DNA from: Anopheles merus
Lineage: Eukaryota > Arthropoda > Insecta > Diptera > Culicidae
Reading direction: 5' to 3'
NCBI RefSeq assembly: GCF_017562075.2
Contig: NC_054083.1
Span: forward strand, 28,119,558 to 28,183,557
DNA length: 64,000 nucleotides
The notes below the pieces were generated by a model that saw nothing but the letters and a program-made list of their open reading frames with translations, was not told where the DNA came from and made no database searches. The position numbers and the translations under genes were made by a program. Of the stretch, positions 16,501-28,500 are shown one piece after another. Within the stretch, counting starts at the first letter, position 1. Every line of letters begins with the position of its first letter.

Positions 16501-19500
16501 GTTTTGGGAACCATGCCGCAGGTACGGTGCAGCTGCAATCAGGGTTGCAGTTTAGGAAATGGGTCTGAGGTTGATAGCCTGTGGTGCAAGTATCTTGTTT
16601 TGCTGATGAGAAGAGATCGTTATGGATAAGACCGGTAAAAACCGAGCGAATGTTTTCACTTTCGAGAAATGTTGTTTTTGTTTGTGACTAAAAGCAGAAC
16701 GCTTTTTCATCTACGAACCCAAAGAAAATTAATGCCCGCGACAGTAAGCGTCACCCAATTTCCTAGGAATCGTTTCTATGGGCTTTCCCGCTCCCGTGAA
16801 CGCGATCGGATGACTCATCGTGCGCTCGAATGCCTTGCACCATCTGGAAGTCTTCACGCTTCCCACTATGCATGCCGCTCTGTGCGAGCATACGTCATTA
16901 TTATCTGCAGCTCATAATCCCCTTGTCGAGCACCGTTTATGCTTCTCGGTTGGGTCTGCTTTTTATCGTCTGCCGAATTCCTGTCCATGTTCAAAAAAAA
17001 AAAATACATCAGCACCGTTCACAACGCACCGTGCCCCCCTGGCTCCGACGGTGAAGTGAAGTGTGAACAACAAACAAAACGAAGGAAAAAAACCGAAACC
17101 CCTCCGAGCCCTTCAAAGTGATAAAGTGATCGAGGTGGAATGGGACAGTAAAGAAAAGGAAAGAAGAACAAAAAAAACGGCACACGGAACCGACGCAACA
17201 TAAAACCTTCCACTGGCACCGCGATGGAATGCAGCATGATTCATTGATCGAATTCCTTTACACGGGTGCCCACGGGTGAAGACGATTGTTCGGCTATCGG
17301 CTGTTTCCTTCTTGGCCGTGCTTCTCCCTGTTTGCGTTGTCTGTAGTCTGAAGGGAGTGACAATAAATTCCAGCAACGAGATAAACGCGTGGGGAAAAAC
17401 GGGAGAACATCCTCAATGAAACGTTCTGTGTCGTCTGCCGACGATGGTGTGGGGTAAGCCGGCGGATCAGCACGTTAGGTTGAAAATAACTGAAATTAGG
17501 CAAGCATTTAAGGCGTGCGGGCGCAATACACCGCTCGCAGGGATTGCAAACTGCTTGATCAATTCTTTCGCGCCAAACAACAGCGAGCCAAACCCGCAAG
17601 ATCGCGATCGTATTTGCGTTGGGCGAAAGCGTTCCTCTCGACGGACCACCACCACGTGTGTTTGTTACACGCCTGCACGGGAGAGGGGTTGGGAGAAACG
17701 TATGCGCAAACACAATTTCGGTTACGTGAGGCGTAATTGAAAACACACAATTACATAAATCAGCGACCACCCGGTCGGACACTCGCCCGGGCGACACTTA
17801 GCGCAATCATATAAGCGCGAATCATCAGCACCATCAGCCGTTTGGCAAGAGTCACTTTGCGAGCCTCTTGTGGGGTGTGTGCGAGGCTTTTCATGAGCAC
17901 ACATGTCCGAACGGCTCAAAAACCTCTACATGCACACTCACACCCAGGTAGGAAGCCACCATCCCCAACCAAGGCGAGCAGCTTGATTTGCACATAAATT
18001 AAAACTTTTATGCCCATCTACAATTCCCACCCAAGGCGGGCCCTTGCTGCAATGGGGTGTTTTTGGTTGCGGTTCCCTTTCTTTCGCCGTCGCTCACCGA
18101 TAAAGCTCGTGGGAAATCGGTTGCAAACCACGACCGGAAATGGCACGTAATGGAGGTATGTGCTGTTGGGGGTTGGGTTTTTTGTTGACTTCTCGTTGGA
18201 CCAAAAACGGTGTGAAGTTGATAAACTCGCTCAGGGTGCTCGGGCGCTAACATGGGAATCCAATAGGAACTGGTTCAACATGATAGCCGTGATGTATTGA
18301 TATGGGGAGGGATTGATTTCAATAAATCGAAGTATTTATTTCATTGGGCATCTTTCAGCAAGCTTCAACCTTGTTGAATTAATAAAGGACGAACAGCTAA
18401 CATCCAAGTGACATCAATGGGCAAAGTTATCGTTGAAGTGTTAGCAGGGTTTCCGGCTGTGATATGTCAACAACCTTTACATACGTTCAATCGAGCATTA
18501 CTGCATAAAATAATAATTGGCGCCTCCGAGACCTATTTTTTAACCTTTAGACCTAGTTCTCTGGGTTAGTCATGCATTTCATCCTTCAAACCTTTATGCC
18601 AGCTTTGTCTAGCTGGGCCATAAACGCTCCTTCCCTGGCCACCAGCTCCCTAAAAAGCTATCACACTCGCTTTTACCCATTTTTGGGACGACAACAAACA
18701 AACAAAAGCCACCCTAATCAGCACGGGCAAAACGAAAAGTGGTGTCGGGTTAGCATATTCACCTCCCGCTCCTCCCAAACCCTTGTGGCTGTCAATTATC
18801 GTGCCCGGCCACGAAAAGCCACGATGCAGTTTCATTATGTTTATGCCTTAGTGGCTGACTTGCTGCTTTGTTGTGCCCCACGTTCCCACTCTATTTCGAT
18901 ATGTTTGTTATGAGGTGGGCATGAAGTCGAGCTTTCAAGCCGTGAACGCCCGCTGGAAGATAAGGGGGAGCACCCAGGAACACCCGGTAGGAACAAAAAA
19001 GGCAGCAAAAAAAGGGTAAGTTGCTCCCTCGTACAATCAGCAAGGGAAAGGGCAGTAATTTATGACCTAGAATAAAACAGTGCCGTTCAACTGAAGACGA
19101 GCTCCCGGGAGGAGGAGAAGACGATGGGTAAAATGAACTAGAATGGCAAACAACTAAAAACCGCACAGGCAATACGCACATAAGCGGACCCGGTTTGTTT
19201 TGTTTTTTGTTGTGCGCTCAAGATATGAAGCTGGTTCAAAGTTCTCATAAACTAGCCCCAAGGGGTAGAAGAAGATGAAGGAAGAGCTTTGCACCACACC
19301 ACAGTACTTCTGCGTCTATGATGTGCTGTTGCTCTCCATTCAATTGATCGTGAGTTTCCCTCTGCGCTCACGCCCCATTCTACCGTGAAGAGTGGACAGA
19401 CCTCGGCTAGAACTGGATCGATGCAACCAAAGAATCAATAGGTCCGGCAGGTTCAGCAGAAGCACATGAATCATAAATCAAACCTCTCCTAAATAAGTTT

Positions 19501-22500
19501 ATTTCTTCTTTGGCCTCGCTTGACAACACGCTCGGTACGCTGCAAAGGAAGCTTCGGGCAGGTTGCTCCATGTTGCCATTCCGTTCCTTCTGATACCGGT
19601 TTACGCACCTCGCTCAGAATTGTCTGCTCACGCTTACGCCCAAAAGGTCTACAACATATGGTACGCACCTTTGAACACACGCTACATATTGGTGTCCTAA
19701 TTTTCGGGGGCTTGCTGCCACCATGACACGCTAACGCTGCGTGCCAGCGTGCCGACCCAGACGCGACAAAGACGCGCAAGCGCGCGCGCGGGCAAAAGGT
19801 GCAACTGCATCTGCACTAGAGCTCCAACTCCAACCAGCGTACAGTGAGTCATGGCATGCTGCGTTCACACATCGATACTCAGCCTCAAGGGGAGTTTCGT
19901 TTGACTAATGGATCACCACATCGGCATATGCATGCTGATAGTGGCGGCTTTATTTCCCCACCCAACCCTTGGGTCACTTTATTTGATGCCAATTTGTACG
20001 TCACTCAACCCTCCGCCGTTTGCCAAAGTCTCTTCCGAAACGAAACGGAGAGTGCTTTTTTTGTTTGCTGTCGTTGCACTAACAGTCACAAAGGCGGTCG
20101 CCTCGGTGTTGCCTTTTGTGCGTGACGGAGTGTGTGTGTGTGTGTGTGTGTGGACCACCGGGTTTTGCATCGAGCCGTTGTCAATTGCACTTTGATTGAT
20201 TTATAATTGTTGCGCCACTCGCGGAGAGCTGGCAAAAAGGGACTTTTGCAAAAAGGGTGTGTTTGGCAAAGATGCCAGTGAAATGGTGGCGCACCAGGAG
20301 GGAGCTGTAGAGCTGTGAATGTGCTTGAATACAACTAAAAAAGGGAAAGGGCGTTAAGAGGTGTCGCCGGCAGTAGAAGACGCGAACATTCCGCACATGT
20401 CACAGCTCAGCTTTGGGGACGGAGACAAGCCCATGACGGGTGAGCGTCATGCATTCCAGGCAAATGGGGTTCTCAATTTACCTTTGTCCTTGTGATTGTA
20501 AGCTGCAGCTCCAGGCACTCTCTAGCATGTGTGGCATTGTTATCATGCTTTGATGTACAGTAAATAAAAACGCAAACATGTTTAAGCTGATAAAGCGATC
20601 GTGGCGATCAGTTGGCTGAGACGGAGCTACAACTCCCATAAAGCTATCGCACGGACAGGGAAATCATATTGCACGACCGTCACTAATTGCTTCATTAGCC
20701 GAGAATGTGCAGCACTGCCGACTAGCAGTCGACCACGCACTGTCACAAGGGCCACCGTTTAATTATGGCGCCCGCTTTTGGCCGGCTCGTGATCACCTTG
20801 CAACAACTGACAACAAAGAAGAGCCCACAAGGGGAACGCGAATGTTTTGCTAACACGCCTTGGCTGGCTTTCGGCTCAGGGTGGGAGGGAGTAGGTAGAA
20901 CAACAAAAACATCACCATGCCACCGTCGTGACATTGAAAACCCTTCCCCTGTGCCTCTATCTATCTCTGTCCGTGGACACATTACGCGGATGAACTATTT
21001 TAAGGACAACGAACGCGACAGCGCGACCGTCGCCAAAACAGCTGGCGGTACTGCAGCAGCTACACAAGAACCTCTAGCACCCTGACATTGGTTTATTTTT
21101 GCTCGATCCCGATCGCGCCCGTTTCAGGTTAACGGTGGCAGCGTGGCCGACCAGGCCGGTCTGATGGCTGGCGATGCGCTGATCAAGGTCAACGGTACGG
21201 AGGTGTTCAACATGCGTCACAAGGATGCGCAGGACGTCATCGTGGCCGCTGGAAACTCGTTCGAGCTGACGGTGTCGAGGTAAGAATGTCGCCCGTTGCG
21301 AATCGCGCTTGGAGTTGCTGATTACTGGAGTTTTTTTGTTGTTGCATTTTTCTTGGCCATTCCGACAGAGGTGGTGCTACCTGGCGTCCGTCTGTTACGC
21401 CGACCGGTTCGCTACCGTCGCCGTCTCCATCGCTGCCCGGCAACGTCACACCGGTTACGCGCACCTCGCTGGCAGCGACGCCCCAGGAGATGAAACCGAT
21501 CGGCAGTGGCCACAACACCGCCGCCAAACCGTTCGCTGCTGTAAGTTTTGGAGACGACATTGTTTGAAAAGGGGAAATAACGAAGTATTTCTTTTTTCAA
21601 AAAACTCAGGTAAACGGAAACGATGGACAGATCAAGAGCATTGTCAACAACCAATACAACACCCCGGTCGGCATGTACAGCGATGAGACCATCGCCGAAA
21701 CGCTGTCCTCTCAGGCGGAAGTTCTCGCTGGAGGTGTCCTTGGGTAGGTTTGAATTATGATATAGCTGGTTGATATCGTACGAACTAACAACTAACTTGT
21801 TCTTACTCACTGCACAATGCATTTCAGCGTTAACTTCAAGAAGAACGAGCGCGTGTACTCGCCGGCCAACTCCGAGGTCTACAAGCTGCTGCACGAGCAG
21901 GGAGATGACCCCGAGCCAGGTAACATTTCTCGAACAGCGAAGGCGCGGCAAGATGCGCGCTCTTCCTTCCGGTTGTACTCGATACCGTACGGTGACGGAC
22001 ACGATGCTGGACACAGCTTAGGGAGTCGTTATGGTGTAGACCTAGTGCCCCGTACAAACTTCCACCTCCAAACTCACACCACACCAAACCCCATTCCAAC
22101 AGACAGCTTCATTAATCTCTCGTTCTTGTTCGGACGGCTTGTACAATCAGCTATTATGGAGCTGTATTGGCATGTGTTGACTAACATTGACTGCAATTTG
22201 ATTCGAGTATGACAAAGGACAGTAAGGGTCTCGACATTTCCTTGACGTGTGATAACTTGCTTTTGATCTTAACCAGATTATTGCTTTACTAGAATGTGGT
22301 TATTTACATTCCAATAGGATTAACTTATACTTTTAGAACTCTCAATAACTGCATATTTTTCATATAATTGAACACTGATTCCTGCAAAAAATTCTTCTCA
22401 AAAGTCATCTCATAATAGATAACTTAAAACAGCAAGGTATTCCTACCGTTAGGGTAATCATCACAATTGGTTTCTCTGCCCTGCTTAAATTAACCGCCTA

Positions 22501-25500
22501 AAAGTATGCAATGGTAGCGCGTTCGCGTAACGCTACGCCTAAACGTTACCACCTTCGTTACGCTTCGTGATTTGTTCATCCTGTCTAACAAACACATTCC
22601 CAACACACACCTTCATAAAACGAAACAATCCAACCCTATTTTCCACAACTTCAGCCCAACAACAACAGCAGCAGCAGCAACAACAACAACAACCACTCTC
22701 GCCACACCACCTCAGCAACAGTGGCAGCGGCACAAACACTGTTACACGCCACGTTAGCGCTCCCGTCGATCGTCCGGTAGCTCCGGCCGCCAACGGACTG
22801 CCGCCGGGCCAGAACATTTGTGCGTCGTGCGAGCGCCTGATTGTGTAAGTCCGGTTTACCCCCTTTGCAGCGGGTCTTCTTCTGCAACTTTGTCCCGGAT
22901 GAGATCGAAACCAAATGAGCTGTGGGGAGGGGCTTTCGGGCGATCTTTTCGTTCGATCTCCGAAGGCAGGGGGAAGCATGGTAGCGCAACACGAAGCAGT
23001 TGAGATGAAAATTGCACGCACACTCACACACGTTCACACACACGCATACGCACAACCAATGGAAGAAAAGCGTCGTCCAGCTGTACTGCCCGGGTTTTTG
23101 TAAATAATTGCCGCCACGTTCCCGTCTCTAATCTGCACCGAATTTTCTTCTTTTTTCTGTTCCACCGCCTCTCTCCCCATCCACCTTACCCATGTTTACT
23201 TTCTTCCCCTTTTTATCAACCTGTCGTGTGTGTGTGTGTGCCAAAAACCAACCAACATTATCCACCCCGTGTGACCGTGTGTTGTCCCTGTATCTCCACG
23301 AATGCTGTAAATACTGCTGCAACTGCACCCGAACTAAACCAACCCCACCGCCCGACCGACATCCCACATACCGTCCCGACGTGCCTGGCCCCCTTCTATG
23401 GACGCTCCCAACACCAATGGTACCTTGCCGGTACCCCACCGTTGACTGGCCGTTGTCCTGGCCTAATGCCACTCGGAGCAGATAGCGTTTACTCTAACAA
23501 TTTCCATTACTCGGTCAACAAACTAGAGTCCACGTCGTCGCATTTCTACGCCACGCAGAGCCACGCCATCGGTGGCTACGCTACGGCCGGCCGTCTGCCG
23601 GTCGGTTCGCTCACCGGTGGCCGTCCGCGTGGCCCATCGCCACTGCCGCCGCAGATGCAGGGTCAGGTTCCGCGTCCACCGATGCCGAAGCCGCCGATGA
23701 TGCAGCAGCCCCAGCCCCAGCGCCCAGTGCCGCAGCAGGGTGTGCCGGCCCAGCAGGGCGCACCGAAGGTTGCATTCCCACCGCAACCGCAACCTCAGCA
23801 GGAGCAGCAGCCGCAGCAGCCCCAACAGCAGGCACCGCCAGCTCCAGCACCGACTTCAGCCTTCCGCCCGGCACCGAATACCGTTCCGAGGGCCGGTATT
23901 CCACCGAAGGTTCACAACGAGTAAGAGCTCCGAACTCAGGCAGTGGCGGTAGTACGCGAGTTAGATGGAATTTCTTGATGGAACTTCCATTTATTTGTGT
24001 TACTTCCCTGTTTTCCAAAAAATGTTGGCTTTTTATATATTTTCGAGCTGAGCTTTTCGATGCGTTTCCCTCGTCGTCCAAACTGTTCTCCTTTCACCAT
24101 TACCGAACTCCAGCAAAATTGCGTCCTCCGACGTACCTTGTCGTGTTCCCCGTGTTCCAAGAAGAGGAGTCTCCCAAGAGTGTGCAGAGTGTGTGTGCGT
24201 GTGTGTGTTTATTTATTGGGTTGGTTTTGCATGCATTACATTGTCTCAGAGTGAGAACTGTGACCTCTAAACATGCTCTCTGGATTCGATCTTCATCGCC
24301 GATGAACGTAACCAGTCATCTATTGGATGTACTGTTTATCTCATCCTCCGTCCCATGCCGTAAGCTCATCGTTACATTATTAATTGTATATTTTGTTCTT
24401 TCTTTCTTTTTCTACGTTTTACGATTTGATTTATTTTTGCTGTGTTCGTTTCCGTTTGCGGTGGTTTGCCGAATGTTTTTTTTCTTCTTCTGTTTTTTTT
24501 TGTTCTTGTTTGCTTGTTACGTGTTATCATCCACATCGCGGACCGCGGACAAACCGTCACCAAACGGTCACCATTTTGTTTTGCAACAACATTCCTACAC
24601 GCACCGACAATGAAAAACGATAATCATAATAAACCCAACCCAACAAACCACCGTTGGAAAACTCCCTGTACGTCGTCACGTCTCGCACACACCATCACCA
24701 CCAACAACCATCACCAACCACCAACACGCACGTCATCTGACCGCACCCGACCGACACTATTCGTGGGGCAGCGGCGTGTTTGTGCGCATCAAGGACAAGA
24801 ACCTGCACGCCGACTGCTTCAAGTGTGCCACCTGCGGCACCTCCCTGAAGAACCAGGGCTATTTCAATCTGAACGACAAGCTGTACTGCGACATCCATGC
24901 GCGGCTGGCGGCGCTCAATAGCCCGCCGCCCGGCACCAACGGCATGGTTCCGGTCGCTGTCACGAAACCGTACGTATTCGGCAGCAGATCGCACCTTAAA
25001 ACCGCTCTTCTTTTCTCTTTTTTCCCTTTCTTTTTTACATTCTTTCTTTGCTTATTTCCTTTGCTTCTTTTTTTTTTTTGTTTGTGTGTGTGTTTTGTAC
25101 TATTTGTTCCATAATTGGCTTTTCTTTATTTTCCTTCCCACTTTCGGTTGCCGATCCTTATCATCCCGAACTTTCTTTCTGTCTCAAGCTCCCTATACTA
25201 GCATTCCTAGCAAAACCGTTCTAGAAAGCAACTAGAGCACAACCTTACAAAATAGGTAGCTGTGCTGTGTGTTTAGGCTAGCTGGTTTGTTGATTAGTTT
25301 GTAAAAAGCTTTTAGTAGTACCCTTAAATGAGAACGATTCGCGTGCAAGACGATGCTAAACGATGATTCTGAGAGACGTGAGCTGTGTAGCGTGGTGGAC
25401 AAGTAGTTTGTCTTAGAAACGGGGGGTTTTCCACAATTAGTAAAGAGAAGTAAGTGTTCTCTGCTGTCATCAGTCATATAATAAGAGCCAAAGTTTCATA

Positions 25501-28500
25501 AATTCAACAGTTTCATAGCAATTATGATTGACTAAACTTCTCAGCAATCAGTCACCAGTTTAGTCAGCCAAAGGATCAAAAGAGATGATTCACATTACAA
25601 GATTCTTTTCAATAGGCTCACAACGCATCAACGTCTCATCAAAGTGGAATGAATCGTTTTCATTTGCTCAGGCACTCCTCTTCTGCCCTGTTGCTTAAAT
25701 TGTAAATCGCCCAAAACCAAATCCAGCCCTTCTTTTGCTGGCCTTTACTTTTCCCATTTCTCATTCTTTCCTCACTGATCTTGTTTGTCGTTTGTACATA
25801 CGATCGTCTGCTCGTAAGTCGCTCAGTGCCACGCCCCAAAAGTAGGCTTGGATTGTACGGTTTTCTAATGCCAAATTTTCAATTTCTAGGGGACACAAGA
25901 CCGGCGTCCAGGCCATCTCTGCTGCTCTCAACGCTCATGCCAACTTGAATGGCCGCGCGCAGTCGCCGTACGGCAGTAATGTAAGTCATTTTCATAATTC
26001 TATCTCTGATCCCGTGTTTACGTTTGCGAGCAACTAACTCCTACTTTCTAGTGGTTTAACGCTTCCGACAGAAAACACACACACCTTCGACACACGATTA
26101 GGGTAGCATTTGTTTTTGTAGTTTGCTTGAGCTTTTCCCGATCAACACGATCGATCGATCGATCGGACCTTGTTTTCGGGTCGTACCCGAATTCGCCACG
26201 GTGCGTTAAATATAACTACGCAAGTACGATCGGTCGCGGAAGGAAAGCCGAGGCCAATTAGCAGCTGAGTACGTTTTGCATAGAACAAACAGACAAACAG
26301 CACCCACTACCTCTCTCTCTCTCTCTTTTTCTGCGGGTCTGTCTGCCGTTTTGTAACGCTTTCCCTTAAAACTGCTGACGTGCGTTACGAATGCTGACGG
26401 TGGCGCCACTTCATTATGTTATCTTTCTTCAAAAATGTACTGTTTTTTACCCAGCAAGAAAAAAACAACCAGCAAAAACAGACCAGCCCTACCCGAGGAC
26501 AAGTGTGTCAAACGGTGTGTCCTGTCGCAAGCTAAACATCGACTCGTTTCCCTCCGAAACAGTCCCACGAATTTAAATCGCATGTTTCCCTTTTTTTGTG
26601 TGTGATCTTAACTCGAGTGTTTGCTTTGTTTTCCTTTTCTTTTCTTCCGTTTGTGGCTGATCGTTGTTTTGCATGCATTGTGCTTGTTTTTTTTTTTGCG
26701 TGTGTGTGTGTGCTTTTCTCGCTTATGCAACAACTCGCGATGGCTCGCCGAAAAAAAAAACCCGGCTCGGCTGACGTTGCTGACGGGCCGCTGCTGACGT
26801 GTGGGATCCGACGAATGACGAATGACGCGTGCGCGACACTTGCCGTGGTTTTCGCGGTTTCATGCACCGCCGATGAAAACGAAAACACACGCGCGCACAC
26901 CGTAGGGCACACACACCAGCCTCGGGCCGCTGAGCCATTCGCCGTCCCACTCACGATCGAGCAGCACGACATCGTCGAGCGGCTACTGCAACTCGAGCTC
27001 GCTATCGCCGGTGCAATCGAACAAGGTGTCCCCGCTGCATTCGCGCACCAGCAGCGAAAACGAGCTGATCGATCGTAGCCACAGCAGCAACAGCAACGGT
27101 AGCAACGCCAGCGAACTGTCCGGTAACGCGTATCCCGTCTGCCCAGCGTCTCCGCCCCTGCCGCCCCCGCCGCCGCCACTAACGATGGAGGAGTGCACAC
27201 TCCAGGAGCCCGGACCGGAAGTGCCGCCAGCCCCACAGCCCGACGCGAGCGCGCCGCTCGTGTTCGGGGCAAATGGGTTGGCCACCCCGGCCGCGACCGC
27301 CGATAGCGAGCAGACCGATGGTACGGTTACGCAAAACGACTACGGCTTTTACTACCAGACGATGGGAGGACGCGTCATTCGCAGCGTACTTCCGCCGGGC
27401 AAGAACTCCACCTACAAGGTAAGTGATAGTGTGCATGTTTGTGTGTGTGTGTGTGCGGGTTTGCCTTTTTTTTCGGAGTGAGTTGATGTTGTGAAGTGAT
27501 GTTTAGCAGATAGAAAATGGCTTCCAATAACCACTAATACGTTGGGAAAATCCACGAAAGTTCATCGAAGTGCAACAAATGGAAAATTCTAACAAGAAAA
27601 GGACATTCAGTTTAACGTGAAAATTGACCACCAATCGATTCAACAAAGAAAGGATACTAGAGTGCAATGGGTGCAGTGACAGAGGGCCAGAAAAGTGTGT
27701 GTGCTTGTGCGTGCGTGCGTGTGTGTGTGCGTGCTACTTTTACATAAGCGAACGATAGCACTCGACGATCGATCTCGAAGGCGAATCGCGATCACGACTC
27801 GATTGCAATAGCGGCACCGATCCAATTTGCGGCTTACGTACGTCACGCGTTTTTCACGCGCCCTCCGCCTTCCCTCTCTCTCCTTCGCACATTTTTACAT
27901 TGTAAGATGTGTGTCTGCTGCGGCGCGGGACTGAGTGCGTGACACGGATGTGAACCTTCTGTCTTCCTTCACACCCATCCCATCCACGCGATGTTTACCG
28001 AGCAGTGACCTAAAGCGGATCCGTCTTGGGTGGGACGGAAATGCATTGAAATTGCTTTTAATTTTCTTTTTTTTGTGCGGAGGGTTTGCCCTCGTCCCGC
28101 GCGGAGGACGCTGCGGGACGCTGCAGGTGGCGGTGGGAGGGCATGGGTACATTCCACCCCAAATGGCCGAGAAGAAGCAGCATGTAATTAAAAATATAAT
28201 CGATTTATTTGTGTCGTCGCCAAACGGATTGTGGTGCGAAAGGGGTTTTCGAGCGTGCGACCGAGTTTGCTGCTGCACGACTGATCGAGCTGTGATGATT
28301 GAGCTGTGATCGTTGTGAGGGGAGAAGGGGGAGAAAGGAGGTGTGTGGCAGGGGTGCACGTGGCACCCTGTGACGCTACCGTGCCCGTCACCTGATCCTT
28401 TGAGGGGGCAGTGAATTCGATCATGCTTATTTGTGTTCACCAGGCTTCAGGTGTTTCAGGTGTCAGGCGTGCCTTCGGTCACGTGACCAACCGAGCCAAT

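Larger units (their letters stand above)
11860..21127 (+). other. Zasp52 intron 1 (9.3 kb)
   Basis: The intron splits the PDZ domain, with donor gtgagt and acceptor gtttcag. It holds a hAT-like element at its 5' end, a CA array (13518-13547), a GT array (20130-20152) and much mixed sequence without supported genes. Alternative first exons or muscle enhancers are plausible in an intron this size but not demonstrable here. Confidence 0.85.
22845..24771 (+). other. Zasp52 intron within LIM1, containing an alternative exon
   Basis: The intron separates the two halves of LIM1 after the second zinc ligand. It contains the alternative exon 23482-23923 and pyrimidine-rich, T-rich sequence before the acceptor at 24771. 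Confidence 0.85.

Noticed and set aside
19489..19779. 96-codon minus-strand frame with several Cys pairs (ICSVC, TICC)
   Set aside because: I considered a processed ribosomal-protein-like pseudogene because another frame ends in ARPKKK and stop. Neither frame aligned with a family I could name.
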